Positions 20,302 to 30,072 of a stretch of DNA of 64,000 nt are shown piece after piece. The stretch is from NCBI GenBank assembly GCA_903923395.1, contig CAIXXM010000089.1, positions 62,001 to 126,000 of the forward strand, given 5' to 3'. This stretch comes from an uncultured Acidobacteriia bacterium. Lineage in GTDB: Bacteria > Acidobacteriota > Terriglobia > Bryobacterales > Bryobacteraceae. How positions within the stretch are numbered: the stretch's first letter is position 1; the number at the start of each line of letters is the position of its first letter. The notes under the pieces are model-generated. The model made no database searches. It saw only the letters and a program-made list of their open reading frames with translations, and was not told where the DNA came from. The position numbers were made by a program, and so were the translations under genes.

Positions 20302-21192
20302 ATGCGGCTGTCTCTGGTCCTCGCAATTTGCGCGTTTTCCGCAGCCGGACAGGAAAAGTCACTCCTTCGCTTTACCGGTGAACCGTTGCGTGTCCCCTAT
20401 GCCTGCACGGCGGAAGACATTCAGGCAGCCGGACTCTCCTGCACCAGGGAAGAACCCTGCGCGGTCTATCTGGAACTAACTGCCGCCATCCCCAATGGAC
20501 GAAAGATTACTGTTGCGGGCAACTTACACACCGAATCCGCAACTTTGTTTTCAGTTCTGCTGCAAAGTGATGACGGCGGCGAAACATGGAAGGAACCGGC
20601 GAAGCGAATTCGTGCCGCGAGTCTGGACCAGTTGGAGTTCTATGATTTCCAAAATGGCTGGGCCGCTGGAGAAATCCTTTACCCGCTCCCCCGCGATCCG
20701 TTCTTTTTCATTACCTCCGATGGCGGCCAATCCTGGCAACAAGCCGCCGTCGGCGAAGAGGGCAGCGCAGGCTCCATCCAGCGCTTCTGGTTCGATTCTC
20801 CAACCCACGGCGAACTGATTGTCGATCACGGCAAGGGCAGCGAAAGTGACCGGTATTCTCTCTACGAATCAGAAAACAGCGGCGGCAGTTGGAACATCCG
20901 CGCGACCTCCGGCAAATTGCCCTTAATCCGCAGGGCACCGGTTGGAGCCGAACATCCTGACTGGCGCATCCAAAGTGCGAAAGACGGCTCGGCCTTCCAC
21001 GTGGAAAAGCGTCTGGGCGACAACTGGACCACCGCCGCAGCCTTCCTGGTGCATGTCTCCGATTGCAAGCCCCCTGAGGTCGAACTCAAGGAACCCACCC
21101 CCGACACGGAGAAAGAACAGAAGGACTTCGTGGAGGAAATGATCCTCAAAGGCACCGACGCAGCCAAGCCTGTTAAAAAGAAGAAACCGTGA
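20302..21192 (+). CDS. exported protein with BNR/sialidase-like repeats, function unknown
   Basis: Signal peptide MRLSLVLAICAFSAAG; Asp-box-like SDDGGETWKEP and TSDGGQSWQQA. Confidence 0.6.
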   Translation: MRLSLVLAICAFSAAGQEKSLLRFTGEPLRVPYACTAEDIQAAGLSCTREEPCAVYLELTAAIPNGRKITVAGNLHTESATLFSVLLQSDDGGETWKEPAKRIRAASLDQLEFYDFQNGWAAGEILYPLPRDPFFFITSDGGQSWQQAAVGEEGSAGSIQRFWFDSPTHGELIVDHGKGSESDRYSLYESENSGGSWNIRATSGKLPLIRRAPVGAEHPDWRIQSAKDGSAFHVEKRLGDNWTTAAAFLVHVSDCKPPEVELKEPTPDTEKEQKDFVEEMILKGTDAAKPVKKKKP

Positions 21193-22769
21193 CCCGCAGC
21201 CAGACGCGCGCCGTCGATCTTGAAATCTTCCGCAATCTCTTCGTTTCCATCGCCGATGAGATGGGAACTGTTCTCCGCAAAACCGCCTTCAGCGCCAACA
21301 TCAAGGAGCGGCGGGATTACTCCTGCGCCGTCTACGATGCCCAGGGCCTGACGGTCGCCATGGGAGATCACATGCCCGTCCATTTGGGTGCCATGCCGCT
21401 TTCCGTGGCCAGTGCCCTCGCCCGCTTCGATCTGGAGCCGGGCGACGTTGCCATCGTCAATGACCCCTTCGCCGGCGGCACACACCTGCCGGACATCACC
21501 TCCATTTCCGGCGTCTTCCTCGGTGGCAAAGGCTTGGGCGGCCGGAAGAAGCCCGATTTCTACGTCGCCAGCCGCGCGCATCATGCGGATGTCGGTGGTA
21601 TGAGTGCCGGGTCCATGCCGCTCGCCCGCGAAATCTATCAGGAAGGTCTCCGCATCCCCCCGGTCCTGCTGTTCCGCAAAGGCAAAGTGGTGGAGGATGT
21701 GATGCGGATGATCCTGGCGAACGTCCGCACGCCGGAAGAGCGGGAAGGCGACCTCATGGCCCAGATCATGGCGGGCCGCCGCGGCGAAGACCGCTTGCGG
21801 GAGATTGCCGCGCGCTACGGCCTCGCCCGCGTCAAAAGCAGTACGGCCGCGCTGATGGATTACACAGAGCGCGTAACACGTGCCATGCTTTCGAAAATCC
21901 CCGCCGGGACGTACTCCTTCGAAGACTGCCTGGACGGCGACGGCATCACGCCGGACCCCGTCTGGATCCGCGTAGCTCTGCAGATCGCACCGGGCCAGGC
22001 CACAGTGGACTTCACCGGTTCCAGCCCTCAGGTGGGCGGCTCCGTGAATGCCAACTACGCCGTCGCGGTCTCCGCCGCCATGTACTGTTTCCGTTGCCTG
22101 ATCGACGCGGACGTTCCCTACAACAGCGGCCTGTTGCGCCCCATTCAAGTCATTGCCCCGGACCGCAGCATCGTCAACGCAGGTTTGCCCGCCGCCATGG
22201 CCGCAGGCAATGTGGAAACTTCGCAGCGCATCACCGACACTATTCTCGGAGCCCTCGCCAAAGCCCTGCCGGACCGCATTCCCGCCGCCAGTTCCGGCAC
22301 CATGAATAACCTCAGCTTCGGCGGCTGGGACCAACTGCGCCGCAAGCCTTTCGCCTATTACGAGACCATCGCTGGCGGCATGGGTGCTTCCCCGCTCCAC
22401 CCGGGCCGCGCCGCGACGCACACCCACATGACCAACAGTTGGAACACACCTGTCGAGGCCTTCGAGCATGAGTACCCGGTCCGCGTGAAGTCCTACACCG
22501 TCCGCAGAGGCTCCGGCGGCGAAGGCCTCCACCGGGGCGGAGACGGCGTGATCCGTGAATTGCAGTTCCTGGAGCCAGCCGAAGTCACCCTCCTTGCCGA
22601 CCGCAGAGTCCGGGGCCCTTGGGGACTCAGCGGAGGCGAAGCCGGCAAGCCCGGCACCAACCAACGCAACGGGGAGCCAATTCCAGCCAAGTCACGAACC
22701 GCCTTTGAGGCGAACGATATCCTCCGCATCGAATCCCCCGGCGGCGGCGGCTGGGGTGCGAAGCAGTAA
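21189..22769 (+). CDS. hyuB-like: hydantoinase B/oxoprolinase family protein
   Basis: DLEIFRNLFVSIADEMGTVLRKTAFSANIKERRDYSCAVYD, NDPFAGGTHLPDIT, C-terminal GGEAGKPGTNQR...ESPGGGGWG; overlaps the upstream gene. Confidence 0.92.
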   Translation: MTRSQTRAVDLEIFRNLFVSIADEMGTVLRKTAFSANIKERRDYSCAVYDAQGLTVAMGDHMPVHLGAMPLSVASALARFDLEPGDVAIVNDPFAGGTHLPDITSISGVFLGGKGLGGRKKPDFYVASRAHHADVGGMSAGSMPLAREIYQEGLRIPPVLLFRKGKVVEDVMRMILANVRTPEEREGDLMAQIMAGRRGEDRLREIAARYGLARVKSSTAALMDYTERVTRAMLSKIPAGTYSFEDCLDGDGITPDPVWIRVALQIAPGQATVDFTGSSPQVGGSVNANYAVAVSAAMYCFRCLIDADVPYNSGLLRPIQVIAPDRSIVNAGLPAAMAAGNVETSQRITDTILGALAKALPDRIPAASSGTMNNLSFGGWDQLRRKPFAYYETIAGGMGASPLHPGRAATHTHMTNSWNTPVEAFEHEYPVRVKSYTVRRGSGGEGLHRGGDGVIRELQFLEPAEVTLLADRRVRGPWGLSGGEAGKPGTNQRNGEPIPAKSRTAFEANDILRIESPGGGGWGAKQ

Positions 22770-22780
22770 CTACCGGCCAA

Positions 22781-23713
22781 TTACCCGCCCGAATCCTGCG
22801 GCTCCAGCTTTTTGCCGGTCTCCTTCGTGGCATGATCAATCAACGTCTTCACCAGCAGATTGGGAAATGTACGGCTGGGCGTGATGGCATAGAAACGTTC
22901 TTTCACACCAGGCACGCGGCACCTCTCCACCAATACGCCCGACCGCAGTTCATCCTGCACCACCACCTTTGGCACCAGAGCGACCGCGCGAAGACGCAAT
23001 GCCAGCACGCGCAGCATCGCCATGTCATCCACTTCCGCCGCAATCACCGGCCGGATTCCTGCCTGATCCAATATCAAATCGAACGAGGCACGAATTTCGC
23101 TCTCCAGACTTGGCAGCAGCAGCGGCGTCTTTCGCAGATCTTCGGGAAAACGGAACTCCGCTTTGCTGGCCGAAGGACGGCTCACCAGACTGATCTCCTG
23201 CTCCGCCAACAGATGGCTGTGATGGCCCGTCTCCGCATCCCGCCGCATCGCCTGGTTCGAGAGAACCACATCCACCTCATGATTGCGGAGTTGCGCCATC
23301 AGATCCCGCACCGTGCCGGACCGCAGCACTAACTGCACATCCCGGCTGCTCCGCAATGGCTTCAAAAACTCCCACTGGAAATTGCGTGAAAGCGTTGCCA
23401 CCGTGCCCACGCGCAGCACCTGCCGCGCTCTTGGCGATTGGTGAAGCAGCGTGTCCACCAGTTCATCGCCCGCGCGGAAGATGGAATCCGCATACTGCAG
23501 CGCCAGTTGCCCCGCCTCCGTCAACTGCAGCTTCCGATTCTTCCGCACAAACAGCGGATGCCCCAGACTCTCCTCCAAATGCCGCAACTGAATACTCAAG
23601 GCCGATTGCGCGATATTCAACCGCGCCGCGGCCTTGGTCAAGCCACCCTCATGCGCAATGGCACGGAAGTAACGCAGGTGATGGTAGTTGAGAACGGAAC
23701 CGGAGGAAAGCAT
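22781..23713 (-). CDS. LysR-family regulator divergent from dabB-dabA
   Basis: LNYHHLRYFRAIAHEGGLTKAAARLNIAQSALSIQLRHLEESLGHPLFVR. Confidence 0.92.
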   Translation of the reverse strand: MLSSGSVLNYHHLRYFRAIAHEGGLTKAAARLNIAQSALSIQLRHLEESLGHPLFVRKNRKLQLTEAGQLALQYADSIFRAGDELVDTLLHQSPRARQVLRVGTVATLSRNFQWEFLKPLRSSRDVQLVLRSGTVRDLMAQLRNHEVDVVLSNQAMRRDAETGHHSHLLAEQEISLVSRPSASKAEFRFPEDLRKTPLLLPSLESEIRASFDLILDQAGIRPVIAAEVDDMAMLRVLALRLRAVALVPKVVVQDELRSGVLVERCRVPGVKERFYAITPSRTFPNLLVKTLIDHATKETGKKLEPQDSGG

Positions 23714-23740
23714 CTTTTTAGTAGAACGTTAGCATATATA

Positions 23741-23755
23741 TCTTCTATTTGAAGA
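23741..23755. promoter_or_regulatory. candidate LysR operator in the LysR/dabB intergenic region
   Basis: AT-rich inverted repeat TCTTC-TATTT-GAAGA between divergent starts. Confidence 0.4.
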
Positions 23756-23786
23756 ATAGGTTCAACCCCGCTACTCTGGCTTGAGG

Positions 23787-25178
23787 ATGCAAAACACAGC
23801 ACAGCAACAAGCCCGCAGCGCCACGGCAGGAGCCATCTTTCCGCTGCTCTGCCTCGCCGGCGCCATCGCCGCAACACCGTTCGTGGACCGCCTCACCAGC
23901 GTCCTGCTGCTGCTCAGCACGCTGCTCTTCGCCGTCATCTGCCGCTACTCGCAGCACTACCTCGCCGGCGACCCCGGCCAGGCCCGCTTCTACTTCTGGC
24001 TCTGCTGCACAGGCAGCTGCGTCTTCGCCCTGATTCTTGCCCGGAATCTGCTCTTCTTCGCTTGCGCCTGGCTCGGCACGAGCCTCAGCCTGCACCAGTT
24101 GCTGCAGTTCTACCCCCACCGCCCCGGCGCTCTGCTCGCCGCACGCAAGAAGTTCTTGATCAGCCGCCTGGGCGATTCCGCCCTCGCCGGAGCACTCTTC
24201 CTCACCTACCGCACCTTCGGCACCTGGGATTTCTCCGCGCTGTTTGCCGCCGCCGATCGCCTGCGCGACTCGCACCAAATCCCCCTGGACGTCAGCGCCA
24301 CCGCCTGCCTTCTGGTCTTCGCGGCGATGCTCAAATCCGCACAATTTCCGTTTCACAGCTGGCTGCCGGACACCATGGAAACCCCCACGCCGGTCTCTGC
24401 ACTGATGCACGCCGGCATTATCAACGCCGGGGGAATTCTGGTGATCCGCCTGAGCCCCATCGTTACGCTCTCTCCCGCGGCGATGACGGCTCTTGCGGCA
24501 GTGGGCGCCTTCACAGCGCTCTTCGGCTCCGTGGTGGCTCTCACGCAGGCCAGCGTGAAACGGTGCCTCGCCTTCTCCACCGTGGCGCAAATGGGCTTCA
24601 TGATGCTCGAATGCGGACTCGGCGCCTTCCACCTCGCGCTGCTGCACCTGCTTGCGCACTCGCTGTATAAGGCTTATTCGTTCCTCTCCTCCGGGAGCGT
24701 GGTCTCCACCGAACCGCAACGCAACCAGACGGCCGCCGGAACGCTCGCCCTCATTGCCGGATTGCTGCCCGCGGGCCTCGCCTGGACCGCTGGCTTGCAC
24801 CAATTCGATCAGCCCGTCCTCAGCGGCATCTTCTTCCTCGCCCTCGCGCAAATGCTCTGGACTCTCAAACCCGGTCTCCAACTCCTCAGTGGACTCGCCG
24901 CCGGAGGTTTCCTCACCGCCGTCTACTTCGGCCTCGAAAAAGCAGCCGCCCAGGTAGTGCAACCCGCCACCGTACCCGCGAACACAGTTCTCTCCGCAGC
25001 GATCCTGCTGCTCTTCCTGCTGACCGCACTGTTCCAAAGCCAACTGCCCCGGCTCCGCCAAAGCAGCGCAGCGACCAGCTTCTATATCCACGCCCGCAAT
25101 GGGTTCTACTTCAACACTCTGGCCAACCGCCTAACCATGGCACTCTGGCCGGCGCAAAACACAGAGAGGACCTTCTAA
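23787..25178 (+). CDS. dabB: DabB: NuoL/MrpA-like proton-conducting membrane subunit
   Basis: Proton_antipo_M-type sequence (LKSAQFPFHSWLPDTMETPTPVSALMHAGIINAGGILVIRLSP, KRCLAFSTVAQMGFMM...HLLAHSLYKAYSFLSSG) next to DabA. Confidence 0.88.
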   Translation: MQNTAQQQARSATAGAIFPLLCLAGAIAATPFVDRLTSVLLLLSTLLFAVICRYSQHYLAGDPGQARFYFWLCCTGSCVFALILARNLLFFACAWLGTSLSLHQLLQFYPHRPGALLAARKKFLISRLGDSALAGALFLTYRTFGTWDFSALFAAADRLRDSHQIPLDVSATACLLVFAAMLKSAQFPFHSWLPDTMETPTPVSALMHAGIINAGGILVIRLSPIVTLSPAAMTALAAVGAFTALFGSVVALTQASVKRCLAFSTVAQMGFMMLECGLGAFHLALLHLLAHSLYKAYSFLSSGSVVSTEPQRNQTAAGTLALIAGLLPAGLAWTAGLHQFDQPVLSGIFFLALAQMLWTLKPGLQLLSGLAAGGFLTAVYFGLEKAAAQVVQPATVPANTVLSAAILLLFLLTALFQSQLPRLRQSSAATSFYIHARNGFYFNTLANRLTMALWPAQNTERTF

Positions 25179-27415
25179 TGCCCGTCGAGCTACTTGTGAC
25201 CTCAAAAGAAACCATCACCAACGCGATCCAGACGGCCTGCAAGCGGGTTCCGCCCCTGTGGCCCCTGCAGAATTTCGTCGCCGTAAATCCCTTCCTCGGG
25301 CTCACCGGCCGCACGTTTGCCGATGCCGCACGCCTGATCGACCGCGTTGGCCACGGCCCCATGCTCATGCCCGCCGGCTACTATGCGGAAAAGTGCAGCC
25401 AGCAGGCACTGCGCCCGGATCAGATCGCGATCGCCTGCCAGGACTACACCAGCAGCAACGCGCCGGCCGACCCCGAGGAGTGGCTGAAAGCCGAACTCGC
25501 GCGCAGCAGCGACACGACCCGCCTCCTCACCGTCGCGGACTGGCTTGATCACACCAAATCCACATCCTGGGCCATTTTCATCACGGACGAGATCTCGAAA
25601 TGGTGCTCGTCTTACTTCGACCGCGCCCTGAGCTACTGGACCATGCCCGGCCGGGAAGCTACGCTGTACCAGGCTTGGAAACAGGCTGCTTCGATTGACA
25701 GGAACCCCGAAGTCTTCGGTCTGCCCGACTTCCGGACCCTCGTCCGCGCCCTGCCCGACAACGAAGAAGCCGCCATCCACGAACTCCTGGCCCTGCTCGG
25801 CACCCGCGAGGAAGAACTCGAAGACTTCCTGCACCGCCAGTTGATGAGTATCTTCGGCTGGAGCGCCTGGTGCGCCTTCCGCGAGCGTGAAGGAGCGGAA
25901 AACCTCACACGGCAACTACTCGCCATCCGCCTGGCCTACGATGCCGCTCTGCTTACCCTTGCCGAAGGTTTCGACGCAGGCCACGGCGAGACTGCGCCCG
26001 CAACCTTCACCACTGCGAAATACTTGGCACAACTGGCCGCCGAGGGAACATTCCGGGCCAACCTGGCTTCGAAGCTGGCGCACGCGCCTGCAAGCACCTC
26101 GAAGGCCACACGCAAGCGCCTGCAGGCTGTCTTCTGTATCGACGTCCGCTCAGAAGCCTACCGGCGCGCCCTCGAAGCGCAGGCCCCCGGCATAGAAACC
26201 ATCGGCTTCGCGGGCTTCTTCGGCATGGCCATCGACTTTCAGGATTCCGCCCGCTGCCCCGTTCTGCTGGCGCCCCGCTTCACCGTCAACAGCACTGGAA
26301 CGCCCGCGTCGAAGTGGCTCTCCAAGGCGTGGGGCCAGTTGCGCAACTCTGCCTCGGCCTGCTTCCCCGCCGTAGAAACCGGCGGACTCTGGTACGGCGT
26401 CTCCATCGCCAAACGCCTGCTCGGTCTCACAAAGAAGGAAGCCGCAACCCAGCCGCTGCAATGGCAAATCGGGCTGGAAACCCGCGTCCAACTTGTGGCG
26501 GATGCCCTGCGCAACATGAGTCTCGACCCCGCGCAGCTGGCGTCTATCGTCCTCATCTGCGGCCACGGCAGCAGCACGGAAAACAACCCCTACGGCTCCA
26601 GTCTCGATTGCGGTGCCTGTGGCGGACACAAGGGCGATGTCAACGCCCGCTTCGCTGCCGCGCTCATGAATGATCCGGAAGTTCGCGCAGAACTTCAGCG
26701 CCGGGACATCTGCATCCCGGCGGAGACGGTCTTCGTCGCCGGTATGCACATCACCACGACCAACCAGGTGGTGCTCTACGACACCGAACGCCTCACTCCA
26801 GCTCAGTTGCAGGAATTGCAGGGCTGGCTCCAGAAGGCCTCGGCCTCTCTCGATGACGGCGGCACGCAGCGCAGCCGGGACTGGTCTGAAGTCCGTCCCG
26901 AATGGGGCTTGGCTGGCAACGCCGCCTTCATCGCGGCCCCGCGCAGCAGAACCCGCAATCTCGAACTCGGCGGCCGCGCCTTCCTGCATGACTACGATCC
27001 TGCCGCCGACCACGACAACTCGGTGCTGACTCTGATCCTCACCGCTCCGGTCGTCGTCGCCAGTTGGATCAACCTGCAGTACTTCGGCTCCACGGTGAAT
27101 AACGAACTCTTCGGCAGCGGCAACAAAGTGCTGCATAACGTCGTGGGCACCTTCGGCATTTGGGAAGGCAACGCCGGCGACCTGCGGACAGGACTCCCGC
27201 TGCAATCCCTGCACGACGGTACCAATTGGGTCCACGAACCGCTCCGCCTTCAGGTCTTCGTGGAAGCCACACGTGACCGTATCGACGCCGTGCTGGAGGC
27301 ACATCCGCAAGTGAGAGAACTGGTGGAGAATGAGTGGATTTCGCTCATCTCGATGGAAGGCGATGTCTTCCACGAACGTAAGCGCAGCGGGTGGCGCTGG
27401 CTGCCGACAGCTTGA
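25178..27415 (+). CDS. dabA: DabA: DUF2309/UPF0753 zinc protein, putative inorganic carbon transport subunit
   Basis: PPLWPLQNFVAVNPFLGLTGRTF, QAVFCIDVRSEAYRRALE, CGHGSSTENNPYGSSLDCGACGGHKGDVNARFAA; ATGA-type overlap with dabB. Confidence 0.92.
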   Translation: MPVELLVTSKETITNAIQTACKRVPPLWPLQNFVAVNPFLGLTGRTFADAARLIDRVGHGPMLMPAGYYAEKCSQQALRPDQIAIACQDYTSSNAPADPEEWLKAELARSSDTTRLLTVADWLDHTKSTSWAIFITDEISKWCSSYFDRALSYWTMPGREATLYQAWKQAASIDRNPEVFGLPDFRTLVRALPDNEEAAIHELLALLGTREEELEDFLHRQLMSIFGWSAWCAFREREGAENLTRQLLAIRLAYDAALLTLAEGFDAGHGETAPATFTTAKYLAQLAAEGTFRANLASKLAHAPASTSKATRKRLQAVFCIDVRSEAYRRALEAQAPGIETIGFAGFFGMAIDFQDSARCPVLLAPRFTVNSTGTPASKWLSKAWGQLRNSASACFPAVETGGLWYGVSIAKRLLGLTKKEAATQPLQWQIGLETRVQLVADALRNMSLDPAQLASIVLICGHGSSTENNPYGSSLDCGACGGHKGDVNARFAAALMNDPEVRAELQRRDICIPAETVFVAGMHITTTNQVVLYDTERLTPAQLQELQGWLQKASASLDDGGTQRSRDWSEVRPEWGLAGNAAFIAAPRSRTRNLELGGRAFLHDYDPAADHDNSVLTLILTAPVVVASWINLQYFGSTVNNELFGSGNKVLHNVVGTFGIWEGNAGDLRTGLPLQSLHDGTNWVHEPLRLQVFVEATRDRIDAVLEAHPQVRELVENEWISLISMEGDVFHERKRSGWRWLPTA

Positions 27416-27441
27416 AGAAGACGGTCGTGCGCGCTCCCGTG

Positions 27442-27657
27442 ATGGCGTTAAACTCCATTGGTGTGGGGCAAGTAATGATCGTCGCAAATCGAAAAATCAT
27501 GATGGGCAAGCCGACAGTAGCCGGAATCCGGATCACGGTAGAACTGATCCTGGAAAAACTCGCCGGTGGGCAGACGATCGACCAGATCCTGAAGTCGCAT
27601 CCCAGTCTCACGGAAGCGGGCGTACGTGCCGCAATCGGCTTTGCGGCGAAGTCTTAA
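27442..27657 (+). CDS. DUF433-family antitoxin-like protein
   Basis: NRKIMMGKPTVAGIRITVELILEKLAGGQTIDQILKSHPSLTEAGVRAAIGFAA. Confidence 0.8.
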   Translation: MALNSIGVGQVMIVANRKIMMGKPTVAGIRITVELILEKLAGGQTIDQILKSHPSLTEAGVRAAIGFAAKS

Positions 27658-27900
27658 TAGCAGAGGTTGTCTACCACTTCGAACAGATGTTGGTGGCAGC
27701 ACTCCAGCATGTGGTGCAGGTAGAGCCGGTCATCTTTCAAAGCGGCGTAGCCTCCTGGAGGATTCTGTCGCGCACATACCAGTGGAGCGACTTCTCCGTT
27801 CCTACATGGACCTTGGTGCCAAGTAACTCCTGAAGATCCTCGACAAGGCCCGCGTGATCCAGCGACCACCTGCTCACCGGCAAGATCGCCCTCCCCATGC
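27654..27900 (-). pseudogene. remnant of an MNT-HepT (nucleotidyltransferase/HEPN) toxin-antitoxin pair
   Basis: Minus strand: LDHAGLVEDLQELLGTKVHVGTEKSLHWYVRDRILQEATPL* (MntA-type C-terminus) overlapping by TTGA with LKDDRLYLHHMLECC... (HepT-type N-terminus), which soon ends. Confidence 0.65.
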
Positions 27901-28019
27901 TCACCTGGCAATTGGACAGCAGAGCCGCCGCTGCTGCAAATCAAACCCAAATCCAGCGCGACTCCCCCAAACCAGGCGTTCTGTCGCAGGCGCAGTGATC
28001 CCCGATACAATCAACCTCT

Positions 28020-30011
28020 ATGCGGAAACTGCCCTTCGTCCTGCTCTGCGCCTGGTCCGCGCAAGCCCGTGTTGTCCAACTCACCATCGAACAGCGCCAA
28101 TCGCCGGCCTTCGAAGGCAAGCGCTTCGGCACGGCTGGACAGTACGAACTCCTGCGAGGCCACTTCACCGGCGAGGTCGACCCCAAAGCGCCGCAGAACC
28201 GCATCATCAATGACATTCAGTTGGCCCCGAAGAACGCCCGCGGCATGGTCGAATACACCGCCACCTTCGCCATCGCCCGCCCCCTCGACCCCGCAAAAGC
28301 CAGCGGCATGCTGCTCTACACCGTACCCAACCGCGGACGCGGAGCCGCCGCCGGCAATCCGGATGGCCACATCAGCGTCGTCAGCGGCTGGCAGGGCGAT
28401 GTCACACCCGGTGATGAAGTACAAAGCATCACCGTCCCGATCGCGAAGAACCACGATGGCTCTCCTGTCACCGGACCCGTCACCGCCCTCTTCATTGATG
28501 CCCCCAAAGGCGCGAACACCCTGCGGCTCTCCAGCGCCGTCAGTGCCATCGTTTACCAACTGCCCGCCACGCTGGATACCTCCAAAGCAACCCTATCGCG
28601 CCGCGCCACAGAAGACGGCCCGCGCACAGTAATTCCCGCCACCGCCTGGGCCTTTGCCGATTGCTCCAAAACCCCTTTCCCCGGCAAGCCCGACCCCACG
28701 CGCATCTGCACCAAAGAAGGCTTTGACTCCACACAGCTATACGAACTGACTTACACCGCCAAAGACCCGCTTGTTCTCGGGCTGGGCTATGCCGCCACTC
28801 GCGATTTGAACTCGTTCCTCCGCTATGACACCAGCGCCGCCAACCCTCTGGCAGGCCAGATCAAGTACGCCATCGCGGAAGGCAATTCGCAATCCGGCAA
28901 CTACCTCCGCAGTGCCATCCATCTGGGCTTCAATCAGGATGAGAAAGACCGTATCGTCTGGGACGGCATGAATCCCCACATCGCAGGCCGTCAGCTTGCG
29001 ATGAACTACCGTTTCGCCGTGGCGGGCGGAACCTCGAAGATGTACGAACCGGGCAGTGACGCCGTCGTCTGGTGGAGCCACCACCCGGACACCGGCCGCA
29101 ACCGGCCTGCCGCAGGCATGCTTGACCGCTGCACCGCTTCCCGCACCTGTCCGAAAATCATCGAGACCTTCGGCGGCGTGGAGTTCTGGTTCCTGCGCAT
29201 GTCGCCGGACCTTGTCGGCACCGATGCCAAAGCCGATATCCCGCTGCCCCCGAATGTCCGCCGCTATTACTTCCCTTCCACCACACACGGCGGCGGCGCA
29301 GGCGGCTTCAACATCACCCCGGCCAAAGCACCCGCGGGCTGCGTTCTTCCCGCGAACCCCAACCCGGAACGCGAAACCCTGAACGCCCTGCGCCAAGCCC
29401 TGGTGGAATGGGTCACCAAAGGTACCGAACCGCCCCCCAGCCGCTACCCGAAACTGCATCCTGCTTCCCCCGCGGAAGGCCAGCTTGTCCCCGCCACCCA
29501 AGCGGCCCTGGGCTTCCCGAATATTCCCGGCGCACCGTCACCCGATGGCGTCATCAACTCCCTGCTCGATTACGATTGGGGTCCGGATTTCAATTACATC
29601 GATCTCTCTGGCGTCATCACGAAGACGCCTCCCGCCATCCGCCGCGTTCTGCCGACTCTCGTACCGAAAACGGATGTGGATGGAAATGATCTGGGCGGCG
29701 TTCCCTCCGTACTTCGCGAGGTTCCCCTCGGCACCTACCTCGGCTGGAACATCACCGCGGCAGGGTTCAACAAGGGCAAGGTATGTGGTCTGCAAGGGGG
29801 CTATATCCCCTTCGCCCGCACCACCGCTGAGCGCTTCGCCAACAAGGACCCGCGGCCGTCCGTGGAAGAACGTTATGGGACGCACGAACACTACGTGGAC
29901 CTGGTGAAGGCCGCAGCAGCAAGGGCAGTGAAAGCACGCTTCCTGCTGCCTGAGGATGCGGAAAAACTTATCGAAAAGGCGGAAGCCAGTGACGTACTGT
30001 TAAAGAAGTAA
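28020..30011 (+). CDS. alpha/beta hydrolase domain-containing protein (Abhydrolase_10 type), exported
   Basis: Signal peptide; YAIAEGNSQSGNYLRSAIHLGFNQDE...WDGMNPHIAGRQLAMNYRFAV. Confidence 0.7.
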   Translation: MRKLPFVLLCAWSAQARVVQLTIEQRQSPAFEGKRFGTAGQYELLRGHFTGEVDPKAPQNRIINDIQLAPKNARGMVEYTATFAIARPLDPAKASGMLLYTVPNRGRGAAAGNPDGHISVVSGWQGDVTPGDEVQSITVPIAKNHDGSPVTGPVTALFIDAPKGANTLRLSSAVSAIVYQLPATLDTSKATLSRRATEDGPRTVIPATAWAFADCSKTPFPGKPDPTRICTKEGFDSTQLYELTYTAKDPLVLGLGYAATRDLNSFLRYDTSAANPLAGQIKYAIAEGNSQSGNYLRSAIHLGFNQDEKDRIVWDGMNPHIAGRQLAMNYRFAVAGGTSKMYEPGSDAVVWWSHHPDTGRNRPAAGMLDRCTASRTCPKIIETFGGVEFWFLRMSPDLVGTDAKADIPLPPNVRRYYFPSTTHGGGAGGFNITPAKAPAGCVLPANPNPERETLNALRQALVEWVTKGTEPPPSRYPKLHPASPAEGQLVPATQAALGFPNIPGAPSPDGVINSLLDYDWGPDFNYIDLSGVITKTPPAIRRVLPTLVPKTDVDGNDLGGVPSVLREVPLGTYLGWNITAAGFNKGKVCGLQGGYIPFARTTAERFANKDPRPSVEERYGTHEHYVDLVKAAAARAVKARFLLPEDAEKLIEKAEASDVLLKK

Positions 30012-30072
30012 CAACAACGTCACCAAACTACACCCGTTGCTGTATTGACTATCCCGGAAACTGCCGGTAGCC

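Noticed and set aside
20862-22664. 600-aa minus-strand ORF opposite hyuB
   Set aside because: Shadow ORF; the plus strand has recognisable conserved motifs and the minus translation has none.
23745-25091. 448-aa minus-strand ORF opposite dabB (and 26150-27487 opposite dabA)
   Set aside because: Gly/Glu-rich shadow ORFs with no domain signal; the opposite strand is clearly coding.
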